Positions 42,201 through 51,882 of a DNA stretch of 64,000 nucleotides are shown here, one piece after another. The first letter of the stretch is position 1. Every line of letters starts with the position of its first letter. A program made the position numbers and the translations under genes. The DNA comes from Trinickia diaoshuihuensis (GTDB lineage Bacteria; Pseudomonadota; Gammaproteobacteria; Burkholderiales; Burkholderiaceae): NCBI RefSeq assembly GCF_003390925.1, contig NZ_QUBS01000025.1, positions 1 to 64,000 on the forward strand, written 5' to 3'. Under the pieces are notes generated by a model. That model saw only the letters and a program-made list of their open reading frames with translations, did no database searches and had not been told where the DNA came from.

Positions 42201-45200
42201 GCGCATGGTCGGCGGCTTCTACGCCTATGACAACCGGACCGAGACGAAGGACCTCGGCACGCTCTGCAGCGGCAAGAGCGACGATCATGGCTTATTGCAT
42301 TGCGACGCGAAGCTCAAGGAAGCCGGCAACGTCGACTTGATCGCGTCGGCGAAAGACGGCGACGGCAACGTGTCCACCGCGACGACCTCGGTATGGGTCA
42401 CGCGCGAGGACGAGCTTTGGTTCGGCGGCGAAAACACCGACCGCATGGACGTGCTGCCCGAGAAGACGTCATATCAACCGGGCGAGACGGCGCGCTTCCA
42501 GGTGCGCATGCCGTTCCGCTTCGCCACGGCGCTCGTGGACGTGGAGCGTGAAGGCGTGATCGAGACGCACGTCGTCAAGCTCGATGGTAAGGACCCCACC
42601 GTTTCGCTGAAAGTCGAGCCCGATTGGGGGCCGAATGTCTACGTGTCGGTTTTGGCATTGCGCGGCCGTATTCACGAAGTCCCCTGGTACTCGTTCTTCA
42701 CCTGGGGCTGGAAGGCACCGCTCGAATGGGTGCGTGCGTTCTGGTACGAGGGCCGGCAATACGAGGCGCCGACTCCGCTCGTCGATCTCTCGAAACCGGC
42801 GTTCCGCTACGGCTTGGCCGAGATCAAGGTCGGTACGGCGCAGCACAAGCTCAACGTAACGGTCGTGCCCGACGCGAAGACGTACACCGTGCGAGGTCAC
42901 GCGAAAGTCAAACTACGTGTGCAAATGCCGGGCGGCAAGGCGGCGCCGGCGGGCACCCAGATCGCCGTGGCCGCGGTCGATGAGGCATTGCTCGAACTGA
43001 TGCCCAACGATAGCTGGGATCTGCTCGATGCGATGCTGCAACGGCGCGCCTACGGGATCGAAACCGCCACCGCGCAGATGGAAATCGTGGGGCGCCGGCA
43101 CTTCGGACGCAAGGCCGTGCCGGCCGGCGGCGGAGGCGGGCACAACCCGTCGCGCGAGCTGTTCGATACGCTCTTGTTGTGGAATCCGCGCGTGACGCTC
43201 GATGCGAACGGCGAAGCGGCGATCGACGTGCCGCTGAACGATTCGCTGACGAGCTTCCGTATCGTCGCCATCGCGGCGGTCGGCGACGGCACGTTCGGCA
43301 CGGGCAGTACTTCGATCCGCAGCACGCAAGACCTGCAACTGATTTCCGGCTTGCCGCCGCTCGTGCGCGAGGGCGACCGTTTCCGCGCTCAATTCACCTT
43401 GCGCAATACGACGGCGCGCGCGATGAAGGTCGTCGTCACCCCCGAGGTGCCCGGCTTATCGTTGCAGCCGCAAACGGTCGATCTGCAAGCGGATTCCGCG
43501 CGCGAAGTAGCGTGGACGGTCGCGCCTCCCGATGGGCTTGCCGATTCGGCGCTGGCGGCGCTGAACTGGAACGTGGCGGCGGCCGAGCAAGGCGGCGCGC
43601 ACGCGAGCGATGCGCTCAAGGTCACGCAGCGCGTGACGGCGGCGGTCCCGGTGACGGTGCAACAAGCGACGCTTACGCAAGTGGACGGTACGTTCACGCT
43701 GCCGGTATCGGCTCCGGCCGAAGCAACGGCCACGCAAGCGGGGCAACTGCGAGGCGGCATCGCCGTATCGTTGCAGCCGAAGCTCTCCGAAGGGCTGCCG
43801 GGCGTGCGCCGCTGGTTCGAGCGCTACCCTTACGGCTGCCTCGAACAGCTTAGCTCGCGTGCGTTGGGCCTGGCCGATGCCGCTCAATGGCAAGCGGTGC
43901 TGGCACGGATGCCGGTCTACCTCGATCGCGACGGCTTGGCGAACTACTTCCCGCCGAGCGACGATAGCGGCAACACGGGCAGCACGACGCTAAGTGCCTA
44001 TCTGTTGGCGGTGACCGACGAAGCCTCCAAGGCCGATCCGCGCTTTTCGTTGCCCGACGACCTGCGTGCGAAGCTCGAAGGCGGTCTCGTCAATTTCGTC
44101 GAAGGCAAAATCAAGCGCGACGTCTGGGCGCCGCGGCACGATCTGGATCTGCGCAAACTCGAAGCGATCGAGGCGCTGTCGCGCTATAACGCCGCGCGTC
44201 CGAGCATGCTCGATTCGATCGAAATCGCGCCGAATCAATGGCCGACCTCCGCCGTGCTCGATTACTACGCGATCCTTTCGCGCATGAAAGGGGTACCGCA
44301 GCGCGACGAGAAGCTGGCGCAGGCCGAGCAAATCATCCGCGCTCGCCTGACCTATCAAGGCACGCGCCTGACGTTCTCGACCGCCGACGGCGACGACCTC
44401 TGGTGGCTGATGACGGGCTCTGAAACGAATGCGGCGCGCACCGCACTGACGTTCGTCGACGTGCCGGGATGGAAGGATGAGATGCCGCGTCTCGTCGCCG
44501 GTCTGCTGGCGTTGCAAAACGGCGGCGCTTGGTCGACGACGACGTCCAATCTCTGGGGCGAGTTGGCGATTCAAGCGTTCTCGCGCGCGTTCGAAAGCAC
44601 GCCCGTCACAGGACAGACGAAGCTCGACTTCGGCGCGGCCTCGAAGACGGTGGCATGGAATCAGCCGCCGGCGGCGAGCGCGATCGCCGCATCGGCTACC
44701 CCGGTGACGAAGACGGCGAACGTACGAAGCGAACTGCTGCCTTGGCCTTCGCAAGCGCGCGGCACGCCCGCCCCATTGACGCTCACGCAGCAGGGCACCG
44801 GCAAACCGTGGGCGACGGTCGAAAGCCTGGCCGCCGTTGCGTTGAAAACGCCGTTCTCGGCGGGGTATCGGATCACGAAGACGGTTACCGCCGTCGAACC
44901 GGCCGTAAAGGGTGTCTATACGCGCGGCGATATCGTTCGCGTGCATCTGGATATCGATGCGCAGTCGGATATGACGTGGGTCGTCGTCAACGATCCGGTA
45001 CCGGCCGGCGCCACGATCCTCGGCTCCGGGCTCGGCCGCGATTCGCAAGCGGCGACCGAGGGCGAGAAGTCGCAACAGGATGGCGCATGGCCCGCGTTCG
45101 TCGAGCGCGGCTTCGAGGGCTACCGCGCGTATTACGACTACTTGCCGAAGGGAAAGCTCTCGATCGAGTACACGATTCGATTGAACAACGCCGGTACGTT

Positions 45201-45303
45201 CGGCTTGCCGCCGACGCGCGTCGAGGCGCTGTATGCGCCGTCGACGTTCGGCGTGCTGCCGAATGCGAACGTGGTGGTGCAGATGCCGCCGGCGAAGCAA
45301 TAG
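39259..45303 (+). CDS. bacterial alpha-2-macroglobulin, thioester type (YfhM-like)
   Basis: A 2014-residue protein with a cleavable signal sequence (VAATVAILGLLAAATLRVDA) and no lipobox cysteine, so it should be soluble in the periplasm rather than lipid-anchored like E. coli YfhM. MG-type beta domains fill the first 1200 residues or so; the thioester motif CLEQ (in YPYGCLEQLSSRA) begins at Cys1527. It traps periplasm-invading proteases and works with PBP1C, encoded 25 bases downstream. The ATG at 39259 was chosen for the signal peptide; its ribosome-binding site is poor (GGGAG 15-20 bases upstream). Confidence 0.92.
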   Translation: MIKRQFQSVAATVAILGLLAAATLRVDAARITQVSPQGTVTKVRQVLVKFDESMVAFGAPTLPAPASIKCNDPASSAGQSRWVDDKTWAWDFTADLPPGMACSIDLKDGLKSAAGTALSGPKHYAFQTGGPFVQTIEPAGDTIEENQTFVLRLNGPATDASVQSHIWCESSGLGNRIAVKNVDAATRKVLLKHFDLQKEASHVLTLQCQQALPSGKKAQLVYGKGVASPSGIANDVERRFDYSVRNPFAADFTCERENAKAPCTPLRPLRVQFNASISRDDAEKIRIKGPNGDLKPTFSDDDKDPETDKVEFAAPLPERADLTVVLPSGLKDVSGRALSNADMFPLKTATAPLPPLAKFSSGTFGIIERFAEPGMPALVPVTLRNVEADLHVQGLNAGPARFTTLNVNSDADIVRWMHIVDQFDGYSMTRAEIQRQMPQLLRHNPHPVIAHQEGDSTTDDSSAAKTSKNPLIDIRSLSLLAGQPGVQSLELPKADPAKLRPFEVVGVPVAKPGFYVIELSSPALGASLLGKKAPMYVRTAVLVTNLGVHLKTGRENSLVWVTTLDKGEPVANAAVRVTDCNGAQVAAGQTDAHGVLNIGSPLTQPAVCKGSFDGFFVSARIDDPKTGPDMAFVRSDWNRGIEAWRFNVPTDTSAQQTIRAHTVFDRTLLRAGETVSMKHFIRAETLHGFGLPKTYPTRLTIRHLGSGQSWHFPLKWTADHSADSTFAIPASAKLGEYNVFLDEGKGDASESSGDGSDADDSPGTSYYTGSFRVEEFRLPVFKGTIAVRDEKAHPLVAAQQAPLTLQLDYMSGGGAAGLPVQISALMTTTSPSFGDTYADFSFQPYVKPKEGEAASPSDDEAQTEQQTNDDSSKLIADKEPLTLDRNGAGSFVLKSLPHVDAPKHLQLEATFADPNGEVQTISGGATLWPAAVVAGVKSGQWVSVGNKVPVQALALDLQGKPRAGVPLEVRGIARITVSTRKRMVGGFYAYDNRTETKDLGTLCSGKSDDHGLLHCDAKLKEAGNVDLIASAKDGDGNVSTATTSVWVTREDELWFGGENTDRMDVLPEKTSYQPGETARFQVRMPFRFATALVDVEREGVIETHVVKLDGKDPTVSLKVEPDWGPNVYVSVLALRGRIHEVPWYSFFTWGWKAPLEWVRAFWYEGRQYEAPTPLVDLSKPAFRYGLAEIKVGTAQHKLNVTVVPDAKTYTVRGHAKVKLRVQMPGGKAAPAGTQIAVAAVDEALLELMPNDSWDLLDAMLQRRAYGIETATAQMEIVGRRHFGRKAVPAGGGGGHNPSRELFDTLLLWNPRVTLDANGEAAIDVPLNDSLTSFRIVAIAAVGDGTFGTGSTSIRSTQDLQLISGLPPLVREGDRFRAQFTLRNTTARAMKVVVTPEVPGLSLQPQTVDLQADSAREVAWTVAPPDGLADSALAALNWNVAAAEQGGAHASDALKVTQRVTAAVPVTVQQATLTQVDGTFTLPVSAPAEATATQAGQLRGGIAVSLQPKLSEGLPGVRRWFERYPYGCLEQLSSRALGLADAAQWQAVLARMPVYLDRDGLANYFPPSDDSGNTGSTTLSAYLLAVTDEASKADPRFSLPDDLRAKLEGGLVNFVEGKIKRDVWAPRHDLDLRKLEAIEALSRYNAARPSMLDSIEIAPNQWPTSAVLDYYAILSRMKGVPQRDEKLAQAEQIIRARLTYQGTRLTFSTADGDDLWWLMTGSETNAARTALTFVDVPGWKDEMPRLVAGLLALQNGGAWSTTTSNLWGELAIQAFSRAFESTPVTGQTKLDFGAASKTVAWNQPPAASAIAASATPVTKTANVRSELLPWPSQARGTPAPLTLTQQGTGKPWATVESLAAVALKTPFSAGYRITKTVTAVEPAVKGVYTRGDIVRVHLDIDAQSDMTWVVVNDPVPAGATILGSGLGRDSQAATEGEKSQQDGAWPAFVERGFEGYRAYYDYLPKGKLSIEYTIRLNNAGTFGLPPTRVEALYAPSTFGVLPNANVVVQMPPAKQ

Positions 45304-45328
45304 GCAACGAGGCGGTAAAGGAGTGTCG

Positions 45329-47656
45329 ATGCAATCGAGGCGAGGCGCGCTTAAGCTGCGCGCCGTGCTCTGTACCTTGCTGGTGGTGGCGGCGCCGTGC
45401 GCTCAGGCGCTGCCGAGCTTCGCGCAAGTGCGCGCGCAGTGGCGCAGTTCCGATTGGCTGCTGCTCGCGCGCGACGGCGAGCCGCTGCAGCGGACGCGCA
45501 TCGACAAGCAGGAACGTCGCGGCGATTGGGTCGCGCTTGCCGATGTCTCCCCCGCGCTGCGAGAAGCCATCGTCGTGTCGGAAGACAAGCGCTTTTACGC
45601 GCATAGCGGCGTCGATTGGCACGGTGCGGCCGCGGCGGCGTGGGCCAATCTCTGGAATACGCGCACGCGCGGGGCCTCCACGGTCACGATGCAGTTGACG
45701 GGGCTGCTCGGCGACGTCCCGGAACGCTCGGGGCAGCGTTCGATCGTGCAGAAGGCGGGGCAGGCGGTGAACGCACTGTGGCTCGAACGCTCCTGGCGCA
45801 AGGACCAGATCCTCGAAGCGTATTTGAACCTCGTTCCGTTTCGCGGCGAGACCATCGGTCTGTCCGCGTTGTCGTTGACGTTGTTCGGCAAGGCCCCTTC
45901 GGGTCTCGACGAGCGCGAGGCGGCGATCGCCGCGGCGTTGATCCGCGCGCCGAACGCGTCGTATGCGAAGGTGAGCGACCGCGCGTGCCGTATCTTGCGC
46001 GACATGAAAGCCCCCGAGCGTTGCGAGAACCTCGACAGTTACGTGCAACTCGCCTTCGCACGGCCCGCGCCGGCGATGCTCACGGTTTCGACCGATGCCG
46101 AATCATTGGCGCCGCATTTCGCTCGACGCGTTGCGGGCGAGGTTCAAATCACACCAGGCGCGCGCGTCGTGACGACCCTCGATGCGAAGCTGCAGCGTTT
46201 CACCACCGATACGCTCAGGCGCACGCTGGCCGAGTTGAACGCGCCGGCCCATGCGCGCAACGTCCACGACGGCGCGGTCGTCGTCCTCGACAATGCGACG
46301 GGCGAAGTCCTCGCATGGGTGGGGTCCTCGGGCGGGCTGTCGAACGCACGCGACGTGGACGCCGTATTGGCGCGCCGCCAGCCCGGCTCGACGCTCAAGC
46401 CGTTCCTCTATGCGGAAGCCATCGACGAGCATCGCCTGACCACCGCTTCGCTGCTCAACGATTCGCCGCTCGACCTCGATGCGGGCGGCGGTCTATATAT
46501 TCCGCAGAATTACGACAAGGACTTCAAAGGCTGGGTCAGTGTCCGCACGGCTCTGGGCTCTTCGCTGAATGTCCCCGCGGTGCGCACGATCGTCATGGTC
46601 ACGCCGCATCGCTTCGCCAAGACGCTCACGGCGCTCGGCATGCCGCTCGCGCAGAACGGCAACTACTACGGCTACTCGCTCGCCCTCGGCAGTCCCGATA
46701 TCACATTGCTGTCGCTGACCAATGCCTATCGGGCGCTGGCCAACGCGGGCGTTGCCGCGCCGACGCACGACTTGCCCGTGCGGCCCGGCGGCGCGCATGG
46801 CGCCACAAGCGACGATGCCCCGCGCCGCGTCTTCAGCGCCGAGACGGCGTACATCATCACGACGGTGCTCTCGGACAACAACGCTAGAACGCGCACGTTC
46901 GGCTTCGACAATCCGCTCGCCACTCGGGTTTTCTCGGCGGTCAAGACGGGGACGAGCAAGGACATGCGCGACAACTGGACGATCGGATATACGTCGCGCT
47001 ATACGGTGGGCGTTTGGGTGGGCAATGCCGAAGGCGACGCGATGTGGGACGTCTCGGGCGTGACGGGCGCCGCGCCGATCTGGGCGGCGATCGTCGAGTA
47101 TCTGCATCGGCGCGTGCCGAGCACGCCGCCTGTTGTACCGCCCGGCGTCGTGCAAACGCGCGTCTCGTTCGAGCACAACGTGGAGCCGTCGCGCAACGAG
47201 TGGTTTCTCAAGGGCACGGAAATCTCGATGGTCGGGTTGGCGGCCGACGCGAGCGGCGCATCGTCGCGTTCGACCTCGTATGCGCCGCCGCGCGCGGATA
47301 ACGCGCAAAGCGCCGCGCCCGGGATCGCCTCGCCCACGGACGGGACCGTCTTCGCGCTGGATCCCGATATTCCGGCGGCTCGCCAGCGCATTGTTTTCGA
47401 GCGCGTGGGCGGGGCGTCGACGCGCAGCGCCTGGCGTTTGGATGGAAAGCCGCTCGGTCACACCGAGCGGGTGCTTTGGCTACCTTGGCCCGGCCGCCAC
47501 CTGCTCGAACTCGTCGATGCGCAAGGCGCGAGCCTCGACAAGGTACGCTTCGAGGTGCGCGGCGCCAGCGCGCGCAGCCCCGCGCCGCCCGGCGCGCATC
47601 GCGAGCGGCCGGCGAGCGCGCCGGCTCATGCGCGCGGCGCGGCGACGAATCAATAA
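45329..47656 (+). CDS. pbpC: penicillin-binding protein 1C
   Basis: A 775-residue bifunctional peptidoglycan synthase. Signal anchor first, then the glycosyltransferase domain (VVSEDKRFYAHSGVDWHGAA; RGASTVTMQLTGLL), the transpeptidase domain with SxxK (PGSTLKPFLYAEA), SLN (GSSLNVPAV) and KTG (VKTGTSKDMRDNWT), and the C-terminal BiPBP_C domain (about residues 680-755) with a basic tail. AGGAG precedes the ATG. Pairing with an alpha-2-macroglobulin gene is conserved in many proteobacteria and suggests cell-wall repair linked to protease trapping. The end overlaps the convergent MFS gene by seven bases. Confidence 0.94.
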   Translation: MQSRRGALKLRAVLCTLLVVAAPCAQALPSFAQVRAQWRSSDWLLLARDGEPLQRTRIDKQERRGDWVALADVSPALREAIVVSEDKRFYAHSGVDWHGAAAAAWANLWNTRTRGASTVTMQLTGLLGDVPERSGQRSIVQKAGQAVNALWLERSWRKDQILEAYLNLVPFRGETIGLSALSLTLFGKAPSGLDEREAAIAAALIRAPNASYAKVSDRACRILRDMKAPERCENLDSYVQLAFARPAPAMLTVSTDAESLAPHFARRVAGEVQITPGARVVTTLDAKLQRFTTDTLRRTLAELNAPAHARNVHDGAVVVLDNATGEVLAWVGSSGGLSNARDVDAVLARRQPGSTLKPFLYAEAIDEHRLTTASLLNDSPLDLDAGGGLYIPQNYDKDFKGWVSVRTALGSSLNVPAVRTIVMVTPHRFAKTLTALGMPLAQNGNYYGYSLALGSPDITLLSLTNAYRALANAGVAAPTHDLPVRPGGAHGATSDDAPRRVFSAETAYIITTVLSDNNARTRTFGFDNPLATRVFSAVKTGTSKDMRDNWTIGYTSRYTVGVWVGNAEGDAMWDVSGVTGAAPIWAAIVEYLHRRVPSTPPVVPPGVVQTRVSFEHNVEPSRNEWFLKGTEISMVGLAADASGASSRSTSYAPPRADNAQSAAPGIASPTDGTVFALDPDIPAARQRIVFERVGGASTRSAWRLDGKPLGHTERVLWLPWPGRHLLELVDAQGASLDKVRFEVRGASARSPAPPGAHRERPASAPAHARGAATNQ

Positions 47657-49143
47657 CCGCCTCGAAGCTTGTCGCCGGCGTTGCTCGCGAGGCCGACATA
47701 GCCCCAAATCGACACGAGCGTCAGCAATCCGGCGCTGAGGAACGCCAAGCGGAAATCGTCGAGCGTGAACGCATGGCGGACGCCTTCGCCGTTCAGGGCG
47801 GAGGCGGCACGCAGCGCGAGCGCGCCGAACGCGATGCCCAAGCCCGTTGCCATTTGGGCCGAAGCATTCCAGAGCGTATTGGCGGCGCTCATCTGCGGCG
47901 AGGGCACGTCGGCGTACGCGAGCGTGGCCATCGTCGAGAACTGCATCGAGCGTGTGATGCCGTAGATCAGTACGACGATGAGCGTCCACGCGAGCGGCTC
48001 GGTGGGCGTCAAGAGACCGCACGCGATCGTTGACAGGCCGCAAATCGTGCAATCGATGATGGCGACGCGCTTGAATCCGTAGCGCTGCAAGATCGATGTC
48101 GTCAGCGCCTTCATACCGAGATTGCCGACCGCGCTCGCGAGCAGCAGCAGACCCGATTGAAACGCCGATAACCCGAAGCCGACCTGAAACAGCAAAGGCA
48201 TCAAGTAGGGCACCGCGCCGATGCCGATCCGCGTGATCGAGCCCGTGATGACGGTGACGGAGAACGTGGGGATCTCGAGCGTGGAAATATCGATGAGCGG
48301 ATGGGCGTGCCGGCGCGCATGTCGGAACGCGATGGCCCCGATCGCCACCCCGAACGCCACGAGCGACAAGCCCACGAGCGGGTTCGTGCCGGGCTGGCTG
48401 GCCAGGTCGGCGCCGTACAGGATCGACGTCAGCGTGAGGCCGCTCAATGCGAGCCCGGCCGCATCGAGCGGACGCCGCTCTTCGCCGCGCAAATTCGGCA
48501 CCCATGCGGTTACCGCGCACAGCACGGCAAGACAAACGGGTACGTTCAGCAAAAAGATCCAGCGCCACGAGGCGTAGGTGGTGATGAAGCCGCCCAGCGG
48601 CGGTCCGACGACGGGCGCGACGATGCCGGGCCAAGTGATCGTCGAGATCGCTTGCATGAGCCGGCTCTTATCGGTGCTGCGCACGACGATCAGGCGCCCG
48701 ACCGGCACCATGAGTGCGCCGCCCATACCCTGCAGCACGCGCGCGGCCGTGAATTGCACGACGTTGTTCGATAGCCCGCACAGCACCGATGCGACCGTAA
48801 ACATGACGATCGCCGAAAAAAAGACGCTGCGCGAACCGAATCGATCGGCCACCCAGCCGCTCACGGGAATGAAGATCGCGAGCGCGATCATATAGGCGCT
48901 CATGCCGAGGCTCAGCGCGTTCGGGCTGATCGCGAAGGCGTGCGCCATTTGCGGCAGCGCCGTCGCGATGATGGTGGTGTCGAGGTACTCCATGAAAAAC
49001 GTCGCGGCAACGACGTACGGCAACGGGCCGAGAGAATGTTTTCCGGCCGGGCCGCCCCGTTTCGAGGGTGTTTCGCCGCGTTGCTTGAGGGCCGTTGTTC
49101 GAGGCGACTCGCGCCTTATTTCGGTCTCTACTTGATGGGTCAT
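47650..49143 (-). CDS. MFS exporter, DHA2 (EmrB/QacA-like) family
   Basis: A 497-residue protein with about fourteen membrane helices and the DHA2 signatures EYLDTTIIATALPQMAHAF (motif D1) and GWVADRFGSRSVFF (motif A), plus GPPLGGFITTYASWRWIF (motif C region). It should export drugs or toxic compounds by proton antiport. No EmrA-like partner or regulator is adjacent. Confidence 0.9.
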   Translation of the reverse strand: MTHQVETEIRRESPRTTALKQRGETPSKRGGPAGKHSLGPLPYVVAATFFMEYLDTTIIATALPQMAHAFAISPNALSLGMSAYMIALAIFIPVSGWVADRFGSRSVFFSAIVMFTVASVLCGLSNNVVQFTAARVLQGMGGALMVPVGRLIVVRSTDKSRLMQAISTITWPGIVAPVVGPPLGGFITTYASWRWIFLLNVPVCLAVLCAVTAWVPNLRGEERRPLDAAGLALSGLTLTSILYGADLASQPGTNPLVGLSLVAFGVAIGAIAFRHARRHAHPLIDISTLEIPTFSVTVITGSITRIGIGAVPYLMPLLFQVGFGLSAFQSGLLLLASAVGNLGMKALTTSILQRYGFKRVAIIDCTICGLSTIACGLLTPTEPLAWTLIVVLIYGITRSMQFSTMATLAYADVPSPQMSAANTLWNASAQMATGLGIAFGALALRAASALNGEGVRHAFTLDDFRLAFLSAGLLTLVSIWGYVGLASNAGDKLRGGY

Positions 49144-49262
49144 CGTAACGGTCGAGCTACGTTATTTTTCTAAAAAGCGGACGGGGGTCCATTTAATAGA
49201 ATTGTTGCTTCCCGTGCAACCGATACGGACGACCTTGCGCTCGGTGCAATATTTCGACTTGT

Positions 49263-50507
49263 TTAATCGTCGGCGGCGAGCGTTTCTTCGGGGCGGGTTG
49301 ATTCGCCCGCCATTGCCCGCAGCGCGACGAAGGTCGCCGCGAAACCGGATGCCGCGCCCACGAGAATAGCCCAACGCGGTCCGGCATGATCGGCAACCCA
49401 GCCGACGACGGGCGCGCCGAGCGGGGTGCCGCCCAGCGTCACGGCAAGCCGGATCGCCATGACGCGCCCGCGCATGGCGGGTTCGGTCGATAGCTGCATC
49501 AAGCTGTTGGTCGTCGTCAGGAACATCAACGTGGCGATTCCGATCACGACGAGCGTGGCGCCGAACGACCAATAGGTCGGCGCCAGCGCCGCGACGGCGC
49601 AACTCACGCCGAACACAGCCGACGAGATCAACTGCGACCGAAAGCGCGGCCGGCTGAAGTGGGCGCTCGACAGCGCGCCGGTCACGGTGCCGACGGCCAT
49701 CATCGAGGAGAGCGCGCCGTAGCGGCTCGCGCCGAGATGGAAGACGCTGACGGCCATCGTCGAAATGAAGATCGGAAAATTCAGGCCGAAGGTGCCGATC
49801 AAAAACAGCATGATCACCGTGGCTTTCAAATCGGGCCGCGCCCAAACGTAACGGAAGCCAGCGGTGAGTCCGCCGGGCGTGCGCGTCATGCGCGGCCCGC
49901 GGCGTAGTTCGTGCGTGCGCATGAAGCACAGCGAAACAAGTACGGCGGCGAACGACAATCCGTTCAGCACGAAGGCCCAGCCCGTATCGACATAAGCGAT
50001 GATGAAGCCGGCCACGGCTGGGCCGACCATCCGCGCGAGATTGAACGACGTCGAATTGAGCGCGACCGCATTGGCCAGTTCCGCATCGCCGACGAGGTCC
50101 GATACGAACGTTTGACGCACGGGGGCATCCATCGCCGTCGTGCAGCCGAACAAGAAGGCGAAGAGATAGACGTGCCATAGCTGCGCGAGGCCCGCGAGCG
50201 TCAGCGCGCCCAAGCCGAGCGCGAGCGCGCCTTGCGCGGCCTGCGTGAACATCAGGAGCTTGCGCCGGTCTAGATGATCGGCGGCATAGCCGCTTACGGG
50301 AAGCAACAGCAATTGCGGACCGAATTGCAGCGACATGACGATGCTGACGGCCGATGCGCTGTGATGCGTGAGTTGCGTGAGGACCAGCCAATCTTGCGCC
50401 GTGCGCTGCATCCATGTCCCGATGTTCGAGACGATTGCGCCGCTTGCCCAAACCCGATAGTTGAAGTACTTGAGCGAACGAAACACACCTGCGACGACGT
50501 CGCTCAT
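49263..50507 (-). CDS. MFS exporter, EntS-like group
   Basis: A 414-residue protein with twelve membrane helices. The N-terminus (FRSLKYFNYRVWASGAIVSN, IGTWMQRTAQDWLVL) and the loop PVSGYAADHLDRRKLLMF are typical of the MFS_3 group that includes the enterobactin exporter EntS. No siderophore gene is nearby, so the substrate is unknown. It lies 119 bases beyond the DHA2 gene start on the same strand, with little sign of a shared promoter. Confidence 0.87.
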   Translation of the reverse strand: MSDVVAGVFRSLKYFNYRVWASGAIVSNIGTWMQRTAQDWLVLTQLTHHSASAVSIVMSLQFGPQLLLLPVSGYAADHLDRRKLLMFTQAAQGALALGLGALTLAGLAQLWHVYLFAFLFGCTTAMDAPVRQTFVSDLVGDAELANAVALNSTSFNLARMVGPAVAGFIIAYVDTGWAFVLNGLSFAAVLVSLCFMRTHELRRGPRMTRTPGGLTAGFRYVWARPDLKATVIMLFLIGTFGLNFPIFISTMAVSVFHLGASRYGALSSMMAVGTVTGALSSAHFSRPRFRSQLISSAVFGVSCAVAALAPTYWSFGATLVVIGIATLMFLTTTNSLMQLSTEPAMRGRVMAIRLAVTLGGTPLGAPVVGWVADHAGPRWAILVGAASGFAATFVALRAMAGESTRPEETLAADD

Positions 50508-50612
50508 GCCGGCTCCCGAGAAGTGATCGCACGATTATCGCGCGATCCGGCGCAACGGGTCGGGGATGCCGGCCTAAGTGAACGACGCGAGGGGAGAAAT
50601 GAGGGGAGTGCG

Positions 50613-50638
50613 CTGGGGCCATCGGCCGATGGCCCCAG
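50613..50638. terminator. perfect 13-bp palindrome downstream of the first lipoprotein gene
   Basis: CTGGGGCCATCGG/CCGATGGCCCCAG with no spacer. It lies about 60 bases after the lipoprotein stop and before the MFS gene, so it likely ends the lipoprotein transcript. There is no long T run. Confidence 0.5.
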
Positions 50639-50694
50639 AGTGTGGACAGACGATCGTGATTCGCCGGTCGCTGCCCACGGAGCTCACTGCTAAC

Positions 50695-51882
50695 TTATTG
50701 CGGCTCGTACCATGAGTAGGTCGCGAGCGTGCCGACGGCCGGCGTACCGATTTGCAGCGTGATGTCGCGATGCGAGATCAACTGGATCGCACGCAGGTCG
50801 CCCATGTAGCGGCGCGCCTCGCCGTTATCGTTGATATACGCCACGATGTCGCCCGTCAAACCCGCGACGTTCGAGTTCGTCAGCGGCTCGCCCCAGATGT
50901 CGAAGAACTGGCCGAGCGTGAACGTCTTCAGGCTGAACGCCTCGACGTGGATGATGCCCGTATGGTCGTGCGTGTGCATTTCGTAGTAGCACGACTGCGG
51001 GATGCCGATGTTCTGCGGCAATTGCATCCACACACCGTTGTAGACGATGGCCAAATGCGCATGCACGTGGAACGTATTGGCCATGCCGGTTGCGCAGGTC
51101 AGACCGTCCACGTCGGCGCCCGTGCCGCCCGTTGCGGTATTGCCGTCGGGCCAGTGCACCGCGGTGCCGACCGTGCCGCCGAACGTCAGCGTGATCGGGT
51201 TCGGATCGAACGGGGGCGGATCGCTCCAGGTGTAGGTCGGGATTTGCGCGAGCGGCGTGCCGAGCATGATCGTCACTTCGCCCTTCGGCGGCAGCACGAG
51301 GCTGCCAAGATCGCCCGTGTATTGCGTCAGCGTGCCGCCGTTATTGACGTACACCGTAACGGACGAGGCTTGCAGACCCGCGACGTTGGTCGCGCTAAGC
51401 GGTTGGCCCCAAACGGCGAAGAACTGGCCGAGCGTATAGGTTGCATTGCTCGTGACATCCATGCGGATCTTGCCGCTTTCGTCGACGGTATTGAGCGGAT
51501 AGACGCAACCTTTGGGGGCCGTGAGCGTGGGCTGCACCGTGCCGATATTTGCGGGCAGCGCGAGCTGCGTTCCGTTCTGGTAGATCGATAGATGCGTGTA
51601 GGTGTAGGTGTTGCCCGCCGGGGCGCAGTTCAGGCCGCCGACAGCTTGGCCTGTTCCACCCGACGAAGTCGAGCCGGCTTGCCAGTTTTCGGTGCCGAGC
51701 GTGGCGCCGTCCGCCACCGTCGTCGCCGCGGCCAGCGTGGGCGCCTGACTGCCCGCGCTGCTGCCCGAGCCCGGGGCTGAAGCGCTGGTCCCGCCGCTGC
51801 TGCCGCCGCCGCCACCGCCGCAACCCGCGAGTGCAAACGCCACGCCGATCGCCAGAATGCTTGAACTGATTTTGTGCAACAT
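50695..51882 (-). CDS. two-domain His-rich lipoprotein, copy 1
   Basis: A 395-residue lipoprotein: signal ILAIGVAFALAGC with a Gly tract after the lipid cysteine, a Ser/Gly linker, then two related domains of about 150 residues. The C-terminal domain carries HVHAHLAIVYNG and YEMHTHDHTGIIHVE, suited to binding a metal. The N-terminal domain keeps the fold markers (YTHLSIYQNG, YTLGQFFAVWG, LTQYTGDL) but has lost most of the histidines. GGGGCGAT precedes the ATG. Family not recognised; a surface or periplasmic metal-binding role is inference. A tandem paralogue lies upstream. Confidence 0.82.
   Translation of the reverse strand: MLHKISSSILAIGVAFALAGCGGGGGGSSGGTSASAPGSGSSAGSQAPTLAAATTVADGATLGTENWQAGSTSSGGTGQAVGGLNCAPAGNTYTYTHLSIYQNGTQLALPANIGTVQPTLTAPKGCVYPLNTVDESGKIRMDVTSNATYTLGQFFAVWGQPLSATNVAGLQASSVTVYVNNGGTLTQYTGDLGSLVLPPKGEVTIMLGTPLAQIPTYTWSDPPPFDPNPITLTFGGTVGTAVHWPDGNTATGGTGADVDGLTCATGMANTFHVHAHLAIVYNGVWMQLPQNIGIPQSCYYEMHTHDHTGIIHVEAFSLKTFTLGQFFDIWGEPLTNSNVAGLTGDIVAYINDNGEARRYMGDLRAIQLISHRDITLQIGTPAVGTLATYSWYEPQ

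Noticed and set aside
43990-45300. 436-codon minus-strand open frame opposite the alpha-2-macroglobulin
   Set aside because: Arg-rich antisense shadow; no start signal or recognisable motif.
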